A DNA stretch of 45,184 nt from AWTP1-13 sp039808585 (GTDB taxonomy: Bacteria > Pseudomonadota > Alphaproteobacteria > Rhizobiales > Hyphomicrobiaceae). The notes beneath the pieces are model-generated. The model had not been told where the DNA came from and ran no database searches. It saw only the letters and a list, made by a program, of their open reading frames with translations. Each line of letters begins with the position of its first letter. Within the stretch, counting starts at the first letter, position 1. This document shows positions 32,945 to 41,709 of this stretch, one piece after another. A program made the position numbers and the translations under genes. The stretch spans positions 1 to 45,184 of the forward strand of contig JBDHTJ010000014.1 of NCBI GenBank assembly GCA_039808585.1, given 5' to 3'.

Positions 32945-32975
32945 GCACCGCTTGCCCAGCTGGGGCAAGCGGTGC
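32945..32975. terminator. Stem-loop between convergent nitronate monooxygenase and gyrB genes
   Basis: Perfect 13-bp stem GCACCGCTTGCCC (32945-32957) / GGGCAAGCGGTGC (32963-32975), 5-base loop, placed between two stop codons that face each other. No T-run on either side, so strength as an intrinsic terminator is uncertain. Confidence 0.7.
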
Positions 32976-32980
32976 CTATC

Positions 32981-35431
32981 TCACACGTCGAGGTTCGAGA
33001 CGGACAGCGCGTTGGCCTGAATGAACTCGCGCCGCGGCTCCACGATGTCGCCCATCAGGCGCGCGAAAATTTCGTCGGCCTCACCCAGATCGCCGAGCTT
33101 GACCTGCAACAGGGTGCGCGTGTCCCGATTGAGCGTGGTCTCCCACAACTGGTCCGGATTCATCTCGCCGAGGCCTTTGTAGCGCTGCATCGAGATGCCC
33201 TTCTTGCCGACATCGAATATGGCATCGAGAAGGGTGCGTGGGCCGTAGACCGGCGTTTCTCCGTCCTTGCGCTTCAGCGCCGCGGGCTGACCGAACACTT
33301 CCTCCAGCGGCGCATGGCGCTCGTGCAGGCGGCGCGCCTCGAGAGACGAAATAAGCTGCCGGTCGAGCGTATGCGCCTCCGTGACGCCGCGCACCTGCCG
33401 GCGGAAAAGATAGCCTTCGTTGCCGAGGCGGCCGGTCCAGCCGCGCTCCGTTTCGTCCGCGATCATGTCGAGGCGGGCCGCGATCGCCTCCGCCTTGGCG
33501 TTCGCCTTGTCGGAGGATTGCAGGAGGCTGGGGTCGAAAGCGCCGCCGATGGCCGCCTGCTCCACCACGAAGCGGGCGTAGCGGGAATGCACGTCATCCA
33601 CGATCTTGTTCACGATCCGCGACTGCTCGACGATGTCGCGCAGATCACGGCCGGCTCGCACCTCGCCGTTGGCAATGGCGAGAGACGCATCTTCGAGCCC
33701 CGCATCGATCAGGTAGTCCTCGAAGGCACGCTGGTCCTTCAAGTAGGTCTCGGACTTGCCCTTGGTGACTTTGTAGAGCGGAGGCTGGGCGATGTAGAGA
33801 TGGCCCTTCTCAACCAGCTCCGGCATCTGCCGATAGAAGAAGGTGAGCAGCAGCGTGCGGATGTGGGCGCCGTCGACGTCGGCGTCGGTCATGATGATGA
33901 TCTTGTGATAGCGCAGCTTCGACAGGTCGAAGTCATCGCGGCCGATGCCAGTGCCGAGCGCGGTGATGAGTGTGCCTATTTCCTGGCTGGAGAGCATCTT
34001 GTCGAAGCGGGCACGCTCCACGTTCAAGATCTTGCCCCGCAACGGCAAGACCGCCTGGAACTCGCGGTTGCGGCCCTGCTTGGCCGAGCCACCAGCCGAG
34101 TCGCCCTCGACGATGAACATCTCGGTATTGGCGGCATCGCGATCCTGGCATTCGGCGAGTTTGCCCGGCAGCGAGTTGATGTCGAGCACGCCCTTGCGCC
34201 GGGTCAGCTCACGCGCCTTGCGCGCGGCCTCGCGGGCGGCGGCGGCCTCAACCACTTTCGAGATGATGACCTTTGCTTCCTTCGGGTGCTCCTCGAACCA
34301 GGCGGCGAGCTGATCACTGACGACGCTCTCCACTACCGGCTTCACTTCCGAAGAGACGAGCTTGTCTTTCGTTTGCGAGGAGAACTTCGGGTCGGGCACC
34401 TTGACGCTCAGTACAGCGGTGAGCCCCTCGCGCGCGTCGTCGCCGGTGAGTGACACCTTTTCCTTCTTGGCGATGCCGGTTTCCTCGGCGTACTTGTTGA
34501 TGATGCGAGTGAGCGCAGCGCGAAAGCCGGCCAGATGCGTGCCGCCATCGCGCTGGGGGATGTTGTTGGTGAACACCATCACCTGCTCTGAGTAGGCGTC
34601 GTTCCACCAGCAGGCCAGCTCCACGCCGATGCCGTTTGCGTCACCGGCCACGATGATGGGCGCCTCGATGAGGGCAGCGCGCGAGCGGTCGATGTAGCGC
34701 ACGAATTCGGCAAGACCGCCCTCGTAGCACAGCTCCGCGACTTTGCGGTCGGCGTGCCGCTCGTCTTTCAGGACGACGCGGACACCTGAATTGAGGAAGG
34801 CCAGCTCGCGCAGGCGGTGCTCGAGCGTGGCGTAGTCGAACTCCGTCACGTTATGGAACGTCTCGAGGCTCGGCCAGAATGTGACCTCGGTGCCGCGCTT
34901 GTCGCCGGCAGGGCCGGTGACCTTGAGCGGGGCCTCCGTGACGCCGTGGCGGAAGCGGACGAAATGCTCCTTGCCGTCACGCCAGATCTTCAGTTCCAGA
35001 ACCGTAGACAGCGCGTTGACAACCGAAACGCCGACGCCGTGCAGGCCGCCTGAAACCTTGTAGGGATTGTCGTCGTCGGTTCCCTCGTTGAATTTGCCGC
35101 CTGCATGCAGCTGGGTCATCACGACCTCGGCCGCCGAGACGCCTTCCTCTGCATGGATGTCAGTAGGGATGCCGCGGCCGTTGTCGCGAATGGTGGCAGA
35201 GCCATCGGCGTTGAGCGTGACGGTTACCTCCGAGGCGTATCCGGCAAGTGCCTCGTCAATGGCGTTGTCGACCACCTCGTACACCATGTGGTGCAGGCCG
35301 GAGCCGTCGTCCGTATCGCCGATGTACATGCCGGGCCGCTTGCGGACGGCGTCGAGGCCCTTGAGAACCTTGATGGCGTCGGCGCCATAGCTGTCCGCGC
35401 CATTGGCTTTCTTGGCTGGCTTATCGTTCAT
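32981..35431 (-). CDS. gyrB: DNA gyrase subunit B
   Basis: GyrB (816 aa), the ATPase subunit of the type IIA topoisomerase that introduces negative supercoils. GHKL ATPase motifs are EVVDNAIDEA (52-61), DNGRGIP (83-89) and GGLHGVGVSVVNAL (128-141). The TOPRIM motif EGDSAGG is at 442-448 and IMTDADVDGAHIRT follows about 60-70 residues later. The C-terminus EPRREFIQANALSVSNLDV is typical. No intein or large insertion is visible beyond the usual. The ATG at 35431 gives MNDKPAKKANGADSYGADAI. It follows recF on the minus strand with 149 bases between them, including an A6/T6 hairpin that may influence a supercoiling-sensitive promoter. Confidence 0.98.
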   Translation of the reverse strand: MNDKPAKKANGADSYGADAIKVLKGLDAVRKRPGMYIGDTDDGSGLHHMVYEVVDNAIDEALAGYASEVTVTLNADGSATIRDNGRGIPTDIHAEEGVSAAEVVMTQLHAGGKFNEGTDDDNPYKVSGGLHGVGVSVVNALSTVLELKIWRDGKEHFVRFRHGVTEAPLKVTGPAGDKRGTEVTFWPSLETFHNVTEFDYATLEHRLRELAFLNSGVRVVLKDERHADRKVAELCYEGGLAEFVRYIDRSRAALIEAPIIVAGDANGIGVELACWWNDAYSEQVMVFTNNIPQRDGGTHLAGFRAALTRIINKYAEETGIAKKEKVSLTGDDAREGLTAVLSVKVPDPKFSSQTKDKLVSSEVKPVVESVVSDQLAAWFEEHPKEAKVIISKVVEAAAAREAARKARELTRRKGVLDINSLPGKLAECQDRDAANTEMFIVEGDSAGGSAKQGRNREFQAVLPLRGKILNVERARFDKMLSSQEIGTLITALGTGIGRDDFDLSKLRYHKIIIMTDADVDGAHIRTLLLTFFYRQMPELVEKGHLYIAQPPLYKVTKGKSETYLKDQRAFEDYLIDAGLEDASLAIANGEVRAGRDLRDIVEQSRIVNKIVDDVHSRYARFVVEQAAIGGAFDPSLLQSSDKANAKAEAIAARLDMIADETERGWTGRLGNEGYLFRRQVRGVTEAHTLDRQLISSLEARRLHERHAPLEEVFGQPAALKRKDGETPVYGPRTLLDAIFDVGKKGISMQRYKGLGEMNPDQLWETTLNRDTRTLLQVKLGDLGEADEIFARLMGDIVEPRREFIQANALSVSNLDV

Positions 35432-35523
35432 TTTCGGAGGTGTTCCAGAGGGGTGATTTCAAGCGTTCGAAGATACACCAACGGCGCCTCGAGATCACCA
35501 GCAAAAGCCGCTCATCCCAAGCC

Positions 35524-35539
35524 AAAAAATGCGTTTTTT
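35524..35539. promoter_or_regulatory. A6/T6 palindromic tract upstream of gyrB
   Basis: AAAAAA (35524-35529), TGCG, TTTTTT (35534-35539) about 95 bases upstream of the gyrB ATG. Read on either strand it can bend DNA or act as a weak terminator for recF. Part of TTTTTTCACA continues to the right. Confidence 0.4.
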
Positions 35540-35580
35540 CACAATGATCTAGGAGGTGCTTGCGGGCAAATGCGGCAGCT

Positions 35581-36795
35581 TCAGGAAATGCGGCTCAGAA
35601 GACCCTCTTCCACGGCCCATTTCTGAGCCCTGTCGCCGAGGCCTGCAAAGGCGTCGAGATCGGTTCCGGACATCCAGGCCTGCGTGCCGAGCGCCAGGAT
35701 TTCCTCAAACAGCGCGGAGCGGCGTACGGGGTCCAGGTGCGCCGTCACCTCGTCCAACAGCAGGATTGGCGAAGCTCCGTCGTTGCGGCGGCTGACGAGG
35801 TCGGCGTGGGCGAGCACTAGGCCGATCAGGAGTGCTTTCTGCTCGCCGGTAGAACAGACTTTCGCGGGCATCTCCTTGGGTCCATGCCCGACGATGAGAT
35901 CCGATCGATGGGGTCCATCCAGCGCACGGCCGACGGCACGGTCGCGCTCCCGGTGACGAGCGAGGGTCGCGCAGAAAGCGTCCTCGACGTCGACCGCGGC
36001 CTCGGTTGCCAGGGCCTGCTCCAGGCCGCCTTCGGTCGCCAGTTCCGCCCATGGGAAGGCAGCGCCGACGCCGGCATCGCGTCGCGCCGAAATAGCGTGC
36101 GCAAGCTCGGCGACTGCCGCAGCCCGGGCGGCGGCAATGGCGACGCCCGTCTCCGACATGATGCGCTCGAAGCCCTCGAAGCGGGCAGGCTCGGCGACGT
36201 TGTCTGCAAGCAGCCGGTTGCGCTGCTGCATGGCGCGTTCGTACTGGTTCAGCAGTTTGCGGTAGCTCGGATCGAAACAAGCGATGAGCCGGTCGAGAAA
36301 GCGGCGGCGTTCCGAGGCCGGCCCGGTAAACAGGCCATCCATCGCGGGCGTCACCCACATGATCTCGACGATGTCGGACAGCGCGTTCGCAGATTGCGTT
36401 TCGCCATCTATGCGTACGGTGCGACCTGTACGGCCGGCGTCGTGGCCCGGCAGAAGGCCAGTGCCAATGTCGATGCCGCCCAGCGGAGTGACAAGGCGCG
36501 CCGCAACGGACCAGCCCTGGGCACCCATGCGGGCGAGTTCCGCATAGGGCGCGCGGCGCAGGCCCTGGCCCGACGTAAGCAGCGATATGGCTTCCAGAAG
36601 GTTGGTCTTGCCGGAGCCATTGGGGCCGCACAGGACGACAGGCTGCGGCCCGGTTTGAAGGACGGCAGAGGCGTAGTTGCGGTAGCTGGTGAGCTGTATC
36701 CGCTCGATCCAGATCTGGGTCGGCGATCGCACATCAGCCCAAGGCTGCGCCGGCGACGGGGTGAGGGAAATCTCCTCGTCAGCGGCGGTGGGCAT
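35581..36795 (-). CDS. recF: DNA replication and repair protein RecF
   Basis: RecF (about 404 aa), an SMC-like ATPase that loads RecA at single-stranded gaps and helps stalled forks resume. Walker A is CGPNGSGKTN near residue 56-65 of this start, the ABC-type signature is in KVCSTGEQKALLIG and Walker B in ILLLDEVTAHLD. I use ATG at 36795; a TTG at 36816 with a weak GAGAG upstream would extend the start by seven residues. The first 28 residues precede the usual family start IWIERIQLTSYRNY. It follows dnaN by 28 bases (or 7 from TTG), so it is probably cotranscribed with dnaN. Confidence 0.95.
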   Translation of the reverse strand: MPTAADEEISLTPSPAQPWADVRSPTQIWIERIQLTSYRNYASAVLQTGPQPVVLCGPNGSGKTNLLEAISLLTSGQGLRRAPYAELARMGAQGWSVAARLVTPLGGIDIGTGLLPGHDAGRTGRTVRIDGETQSANALSDIVEIMWVTPAMDGLFTGPASERRRFLDRLIACFDPSYRKLLNQYERAMQQRNRLLADNVAEPARFEGFERIMSETGVAIAAARAAAVAELAHAISARRDAGVGAAFPWAELATEGGLEQALATEAAVDVEDAFCATLARHRERDRAVGRALDGPHRSDLIVGHGPKEMPAKVCSTGEQKALLIGLVLAHADLVSRRNDGASPILLLDEVTAHLDPVRRSALFEEILALGTQAWMSGTDLDAFAGLGDRAQKWAVEEGLLSRIS

Positions 36796-36823
36796 GTGGC
36801 GCGAGGTGTCTTCCAAGGTCTCT

Positions 36824-37942
36824 CTAAACGCGCATCGGCATCAGGACGTACAGCGTGCCTTCGTCGCTGCCGTCCTTCACCATGGTGGGCGAGCCGGGAT
36901 CGGCCAGCTGGAACAGCGCCGTCTCGCTTTCAAGCTGGTTGGCGATGTCCAGGAGATAGCGGGCGTTGAAGCCTATTTCCAGGGCGGGCGAGGCATAGTC
37001 GACGCCAAGCTCTTCCGTGGCGCTGCCGCCTTCCGGATTGTTCACGGAAAGCACCAGCTTGTTCTTCGACAGATTGAGCTTCACGGCGCGCCCGCGTTCG
37101 CTGGCGATGGTCGAGACACGGTCAACGGCGTTGATGAACTCGGAATTGGAGACCTTCAGTTCCTTGTCGTTGGCCTTCGGGATCACGCGGCCATAGTCGG
37201 GGAAGGTACCGTCGATAAGCTTGGAGGTGAGCGCCAGCGTGCCGATCTCGAAGCGGGCCTTAGCGGCTGAAATACCAACCGTGATCTTGTCGCCGGAGGC
37301 CTCGATCAGGCGATGCAGCTCGCCCACGGTCTTGCGAGGAAGGATCACGCCCGGCATGCCTTCGGCGCCTGCGGGCATCGGCAGCTCGGCCTGGGCCAGG
37401 CGATGACCGTCGGTGGCGACGGCGCGCAATGTATTGCCGCCGGGCGCCGAAGCGACGTGGAAATAGATGCCGTTGAGGTAGTAGCGCGTCTCTTCCGTAG
37501 AAATTGCGAACTTGGTCTTGTCGATGAGGCGCTTGAGCTCGCGTGCCTCCATCTCGAACTTGTGGCTGAGCTCGCCCGTGGCGAGGTCAGGAAAGTCCTC
37601 GGGCGCCAGCGACTGCAGGGCGAAGCGTGACTGGCCGGAGGTGATGGTGACGCGTTCCTTTTCGGGATCGCGGCGGATCTCCACCTCGGCGCCGTCGGGG
37701 AGCTTGCGCACGATATCGTGCAGCACGTGGGCGGGGACGGTAACGGCGCCGGGTTGGGAAACGTCTGCCGGCGCCTCGTCCTGCACCTCGCGCTCAAGGT
37801 CGGTTGCCTTGAATTGCAGGGCCGAACCCGTGGCCTTCAAGAGCACGTTGGAGAGGATGGGAATGGTCGTGCGCCGCTCGACAACGCTGGTGACATGGCC
37901 CAGGGCCCTGAGCAGCTCACCGCGTTCGATCACGAGCTTCAT
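36824..37942 (-). CDS. dnaN: DNA polymerase III beta subunit (sliding clamp)
   Basis: DnaN (372 aa), the ring-shaped clamp that tethers polymerase III and other partners to DNA. It has three repeats of the clamp fold; the start MKLVIERGELLRALGHVTSV and the end TLYVLMPMRV are conserved, as is the hydrophobic partner-binding pocket around R-Y-L-L-D-I and the last ten residues. ATG at 37942. Order dnaA-dnaN-recF-gyrB is ancestral in bacteria, here all on the minus strand. A 374-bp gap separates it from dnaA, so it has room for its own promoter. Confidence 0.98.
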   Translation of the reverse strand: MKLVIERGELLRALGHVTSVVERRTTIPILSNVLLKATGSALQFKATDLEREVQDEAPADVSQPGAVTVPAHVLHDIVRKLPDGAEVEIRRDPEKERVTITSGQSRFALQSLAPEDFPDLATGELSHKFEMEARELKRLIDKTKFAISTEETRYYLNGIYFHVASAPGGNTLRAVATDGHRLAQAELPMPAGAEGMPGVILPRKTVGELHRLIEASGDKITVGISAAKARFEIGTLALTSKLIDGTFPDYGRVIPKANDKELKVSNSEFINAVDRVSTIASERGRAVKLNLSKNKLVLSVNNPEGGSATEELGVDYASPALEIGFNARYLLDIANQLESETALFQLADPGSPTMVKDGSDEGTLYVLMPMRV

Positions 37943-38316
37943 GACTAGATCTCACCCTTCTATAGCCGTTCATAGCCGTCGCAGCTCGGCGGGCCACGCG
38001 GTTCGGCTCAGGGACATGCGGCGACGAGCGCCAATGCACACTCTGGTTGAACCGATACGGGATATCCACCGTGCGCGCGAAAGCTCCGATGCCGCTGAAG
38101 GATTCGCGCGTCGCCGCAAGGTGGACCGCAATGCCATAAATGGCAAGGGCTGCGCGGCGCACGTCCACGCCGATACGCATGGTCCTGACACTGCGGACGT
38201 CAAAGAAATAGGAGCGGGCGCTGGGTATCCCCTGCGCACCGCTCCTCCCCCGCAGCGATCCACCAGCCAAGAGCCCTCCGGCTGGTGAACCGTACTTGCC
38301 GTTTGCCCCCGCAGGC
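37943..38316. other. Intergenic region between dnaA and dnaN
   Basis: 374 bases with no supported gene. It holds a probable dnaA terminator (38201-38245), a second minus-strand hairpin CACCAGCC (38261-38268) / GGCTGGTG (38280-38287) with an 11-base loop, and a short direct duplication of ATAGCCGT near the dnaN start. The dnaN promoter is presumably between about 37950 and 38200, but I cannot place it. Confidence 0.6.
38201..38245 (-). terminator. Probable rho-independent terminator of dnaA
   Basis: On the minus strand the stem GGAGCGG / CCGCTCC (38211-38217 with 38239-38245), with inner GCGC pairs, is followed by TATTTCTTTG (the complement of 38201-38210), a T-rich tail. It lies about 70 bases after the dnaA stop. 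Confidence 0.6.
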
Positions 38317-39843
38317 TTACCGGCTGAGTTGGCGTTTGAGATCCTCGATCTCGTCTTTCAGGCGGGGGTTCTCCCCAACCTCCTTGTCGATCTTCCGGAT
38401 TGCATGCAGCACCGTCGTGTGGTCACGGTCGCCGAAGCGACGCCCAATCTCCGGCAGAGAACGGGAGGTCAGGTGCTTGGCGAGGTACATGCCAACCTGG
38501 CGCGGCCGGACCACGGAGCGGTGGCGGCGCTGGGAGAGGATGTCCTGCTTCGAAACCGCGTAGTGACGCGAGACGATGCGCAGGATGTCCTCGATCTTGA
38601 TGCGGCGCGGCTCGATGCCTTGCACGAGATCGCGGATCACCGTCTCGGCGATGTCGAGCGTGATCGGCGCGCGCATCAGCTGCCACGTGAGATAGAGGCG
38701 GTTGATGGCGCCTTCCAGCTCACGGCCGCTTTCTGTGAGCCGGTCGGAGAGCAGCGTCACCACCTCGGGCGAGATTTCGAAGGACGGATCGGCGGCCCGC
38801 TTCTCTCCAATGCGCTTCTCGATGACCTTCAGGCGCAAGTGCGCGTCCATCGGGATCAGCTCGGTGACAAGGCCGCGCTGGAGACGCGAGCGCATGCGGT
38901 CGTTCAGGCCGTCGAGCAGCGCCGGAGGACGGGCGGATGCCACCACCACCTGACGGCCGCCATCGAGCAGCGCGTTGATGATGTGCTCGAACTCCTGCTC
39001 GGTCTTCTCGCCGCGCATGAACTCGAGGTCGTCGATGAGCAGGATGTCGATGGCCCGGAACTTGTCCTTGAAGGCCATTGCGTCCTGGCTCTTGATCGCT
39101 TCCACGAACTGGTAGCGGAAGCGCTCGGCGGTGAGATAGAGCACCTGGGCCTTGGGAGCGCGGCGCTTCACTTCCCAGGCAATGGCATGAAGAAGGTGCG
39201 TCTTGCCGAGGCCCACGCTGGCGTGGATGTAGAGCGGATTGAAGCCACGATCCTCGGCCAGCACCGTCTCTGCGACCTGGGTCGCTGCGGCGTGGGCCAT
39301 GCGGTTCGAGGCGCCGACTACGAAGCTGTCGAAGGTGTAGCGCGGATCGAGCGGTGAGCCTTCGAAACCGTTGACGTGGGTGCGCCCGAGCGAGGTGGTG
39401 GAAGAGGCGCTGGGCGTCATGACCACACGGCGCGGCTCGCTGTGGGCGGCATCGGCTTCATGGCCGTTGCGCGGACGTGCAGCAAGACCGGCGGGCTGCA
39501 CCGTCGGACGCTGGCCCGACAGGCCCGGCTGTCGCAGGTCGAGATCGACGCGCTCGGCGCCCTTGAACTCGGCCTTGCAGCACTCGAGCAGATCGTCGGC
39601 GTAGTGAGACTGGATCCAGCTCTTGAGGAACTTCACCGGCACCGACGCACGCACAGCGCGACCGTCGAAGCTCTCGAATTCCAAAGAAGCGAACCAGCTG
39701 GAAAAGATGTCTTCTCCGAGACGGGCCCGCAACATGCTGCGCACCTTGTCACCCCGTGCGTTGCACGATTTCGCGTCAAGATCTGCATTGCTGTGATCGA
39801 CCGGCTCGGACGGCTCAAGGCCGACCTGCTCAACGTGTTGCAT
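38317..39843 (-). CDS. dnaA: Chromosomal replication initiator protein DnaA
   Basis: DnaA (508 aa) binds DnaA boxes at oriC and opens the duplex for replication. ATG at 39843 (MQHVEQVGLE) is preceded by a G-run; earlier in-frame starts are unlikely. A 30-residue extension precedes domain I (MLRARLGEDIFSSWF). Domain III begins at RYTFDSFVVGASNRMAHAAA (169-188), with Walker A SVGLGKTHL (209-217) and Walker B ILLIDDLEF (267-275). Domain IV ends with the DNA-binding signature GDRDHTTVLHAIRKI (about 472-486). All landmarks are intact. It is upstream of dnaN on the same strand and 128 bases downstream of a rhodanese gene. Confidence 0.98.
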   Translation of the reverse strand: MQHVEQVGLEPSEPVDHSNADLDAKSCNARGDKVRSMLRARLGEDIFSSWFASLEFESFDGRAVRASVPVKFLKSWIQSHYADDLLECCKAEFKGAERVDLDLRQPGLSGQRPTVQPAGLAARPRNGHEADAAHSEPRRVVMTPSASSTTSLGRTHVNGFEGSPLDPRYTFDSFVVGASNRMAHAAATQVAETVLAEDRGFNPLYIHASVGLGKTHLLHAIAWEVKRRAPKAQVLYLTAERFRYQFVEAIKSQDAMAFKDKFRAIDILLIDDLEFMRGEKTEQEFEHIINALLDGGRQVVVASARPPALLDGLNDRMRSRLQRGLVTELIPMDAHLRLKVIEKRIGEKRAADPSFEISPEVVTLLSDRLTESGRELEGAINRLYLTWQLMRAPITLDIAETVIRDLVQGIEPRRIKIEDILRIVSRHYAVSKQDILSQRRHRSVVRPRQVGMYLAKHLTSRSLPEIGRRFGDRDHTTVLHAIRKIDKEVGENPRLKDEIEDLKRQLSR

Positions 39844-39971
39844 GCGTAACCCCCGCACGTGAACTTCAACTGCATGACTGATCGAGGATGACTGCCGCGC
39901 TGGTACGCCCATACACGGACGCAGCTGCAACCCTCGCGCTTTACGATATGGGCCTCGGGATCACCCTCAGA

Positions 39972-40406
39972 TCACCCTTGCACCCAGGGGAGCCCTTTGG
40001 CCTTCCAGCCGCCAAGCGTTCCCCGATGACGGTTCGGATCGAGTGGCCCCTCGAACCCATCCGTCACATTGCGACAGCGGGAGAAACCCGCAGCCGTCAT
40101 TGCTTCAGCGGCACGGAGGCTGCGCACCCCCGAGCGGCAAAGAAAGAACAGTTCGTTCGTGCGATCTGCGCCTAGGGGCGCAATGGCCTCTTTGACCTGG
40201 TCAACGAAGGCCGCATTGACCTCGTTGGCCGGAAATTTCTGCCATTCGACGAGCAAAGGCCGCTTGCCGATGGACGCCAAATCAGGAATGCCCACATACG
40301 ACCACTCCGCAACTGTACGAACATCGATCAGGACGGCTCCAGCATCCTTGGCCAAGCGCGCCCATGTTTCCTCGACAGATACGAGTTCGATGGGACCACT
40401 CACCAC
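39972..40406 (-). CDS. Rhodanese-domain protein
   Basis: A 144-aa single-domain rhodanese (sulfurtransferase fold). The active-site loop CRSGVRS (89-95) carries the catalytic Cys89; the start V-L-I-D-V-R-T-V-A-E-W is the conserved CH2-type motif. The frame begins with two consecutive GTG codons (40406 and 40403), GGAG about seven bases before. It has its stop 128 bases before the dnaA ATG and the same orientation, so readthrough into dnaA is possible. The location between rpsT and dnaA is notable. Substrate unknown; such small rhodaneses may move sulfur or sense redox stress. Confidence 0.9.
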   Translation of the reverse strand: MVSGPIELVSVEETWARLAKDAGAVLIDVRTVAEWSYVGIPDLASIGKRPLLVEWQKFPANEVNAAFVDQVKEAIAPLGADRTNELFFLCRSGVRSLRAAEAMTAAGFSRCRNVTDGFEGPLDPNRHRGTLGGWKAKGLPWVQG

Positions 40407-40470
40407 GCCGTTCTCCGTTTACAGACCGCAACATTAAACTCGCGGGTGTGCACAATAGTAATCCGTCAGA

Positions 40471-40485
40471 TAAAGCGATGCTTTA
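40471..40485. promoter_or_regulatory. 15-bp dyad upstream of the rhodanese gene
   Basis: TAAAGC (40471-40476), GAT, GCTTTA (40480-40485): perfect arms, 65 bases upstream of the rhodanese start. Together with the 8-bp palindrome TGTGCACA at 40447-40454 it could bind a regulator of the rhodanese-dnaA unit. Unproven. Confidence 0.35.
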
Positions 40486-41151
40486 CCCTAGATCACCCCA
40501 AGAACAACGCATGGGAAACACTTACACCCGCATCGAAGACTAGCTGCAATCCTGGGTATAACTTGGCCTCATCCCCGGAACACACACAGCTTGTCTAACC
40601 CGTTGCTCAGGCCGCCCTTGGCCCGCCCAACGTGGGGAAGTCCTAGACCAACTGGAGGGGGCGCGCAACATGACGAAAGCGTCACGCAAGCTTTGCCTGA
40701 ACCGCTTCGTTTTTTCACAGGGCCAGTGGATGAAGGGGCGCTCACCATCAAAACCTGGGGAGAACGCGTTGACTCTGTGGGTGGAATTTTTGGGTTCTTG
40801 CGGCCGCCAACAGGCGAGGCGACGGACGTCATCTGAACGTCGTATTTTTAGTTTTTCCGATTGTCATTTGGAATCCATCCGATCTCGCAAGGTGAACCCC
40901 CGCGCGACCTCAGCGGTGCAAGCTTCTGAAAAATTTGCAGGTCAGGCCAGGGCAAGGAGGAACGAGGCAAGGCTCCCGTGATGCAATGTTGCAACAATGG
41001 CACCTATGGCGGCCGCGCGTAAATTTTTTAGTGAGGATTACGCAGAACAAATCCAATCATAATGTCGCCACAATTTGGCCAAGGCACCAGAAACGCCCAT
41101 AAGGCTCTGTAGTTGAAGGCAATTAGAGCTTCTTCAGACTGTCTATTTCGC

Positions 41152-41183
41152 AAAAAAACAAGCCCGGGACGAAGCCCCGGGCT
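41152..41183 (-). terminator. Rho-independent terminator of rpsT
   Basis: Minus-strand stem AGCCCGGG / CCCGGGCT (41161-41168 with 41176-41183), 7-base loop, followed on the minus strand by TGTTTTTTTG. It lies about 55 bases after the rpsT stop. Confidence 0.92.
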
Positions 41184-41238
41184 GGACAAGACTCGAAACT
41201 GGGCACGCTGCGATGGCTGCGGCGGCCTGCGTGCAGCC

Positions 41239-41502
41239 TCAGGCCATGGACCTGACGCGCGCCGACAGCCTGGACACCTTGCGCGAGGCGGTCGCCTTGT
41301 GGATCACGCCCTTCTGGGCAGTACGCATCAGGATGGGTTCCGCGGCCTTCAGCGCGGTGGAGGCTGCGGACTTGTCGCCGGATGCAATCGCTTCCTCGAC
41401 CTTGCGGACGAAGGCCTTGAGACGCGAACTGCGGGCCTTGTTGACGGCGGTGCGACGCTTCATCTGGCGCGTCGCCTTCGCGGCCGACTTGGTGTTGGCC
41501 AT
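41239..41502 (-). CDS. rpsT: 30S ribosomal protein S20
   Basis: S20 (87 aa), a primary-binding protein of the small subunit that also holds the 16S rRNA 5' domain. The start MANTKSAAKATRQMKRRTAV and the long basic helices NKARSSRLKAFVRKVEEAI are typical, ending SRKVSRLSARVRSMA. ATG at 41502 with a GAGGAG-like site upstream. It has a strong terminator and its own 207-base upstream gap. rpsT next to dnaA is a common alphaproteobacterial arrangement; here a rhodanese gene and a long gap intervene. Confidence 0.98.
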   Translation of the reverse strand: MANTKSAAKATRQMKRRTAVNKARSSRLKAFVRKVEEAIASGDKSAASTALKAAEPILMRTAQKGVIHKATASRKVSRLSARVRSMA

Positions 41503-41649
41503 GGATTAGTGCTCCTCTCCGGCTTGCACCGGGCTGTTATTACTGGGTTTTCGCGGAAAATCCCGGGCTGGGCCGCAAGCCTGCCCTTGAAATTCGTGCG
41601 CTCTCATAGCGCTTTCCCGATGCCAGGGTCAATATCGCCGCAGGCGGCA

Positions 41650-41679
41650 AATGCGCCGGCCGGCCAGGCCGGGCGCATT
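41650..41679 (-). terminator. Stem-loop downstream of the enoyl-CoA hydratase gene
   Basis: AATGCGCCGG (41650-41659) / CCGG-GCGCATT (41669-41679, one extra G), with further GGCC pairing in the middle. It starts about 30 bases after the stop codon on the minus strand. The tail is only TTTG, so its strength is uncertain. Confidence 0.5.
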
Positions 41680-41709
41680 GTAGGCGCAGGTTTGGCGCTG
41701 CCTGGCCTC

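Larger units (their letters stand above)
40407..41238. other. 832-bp gap between rpsT and the rhodanese gene, next to dnaA
   Basis: No gene is supported. It contains the rpsT terminator (41152-41183), two short dyads (TGTGCACA at 40447-40454 and TAAAGC-GAT-GCTTTA at 40471-40485), a stem-loop TGACG/CGTCA (40671-40675 with 40680-40684), an AT-rich part at about 41021-41080, two GANTC sites (40771, 40871), and two weak DnaA-box-like 9-mers: TTGTGCACA (minus, 40447-40455) and TTTTTCACA (40711-40719). There is no canonical TTATCCACA. It is a possible origin region, but the evidence is thin. Confidence 0.5.

Noticed and set aside
32972..34453. 493-codon plus-strand frame inside gyrB
   Set aside because: It is antisense to a highly conserved gyrB and reads as Ala/Arg/Leu-rich low-complexity sequence.
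40670..40981. Possible 103-codon gene in the dnaA-side gap, with GGAGGGGG before its ATG
   Set aside because: The Shine-Dalgarno-like string is too far from the ATG, the protein is Arg/Ser-rich without structure, and it crosses the AT-poor region with no family signal.
40407..41238. Confident call of oriC
   Set aside because: No TTATCCACA boxes are visible, only two degenerate 9-mers; I kept it as a candidate finding only.
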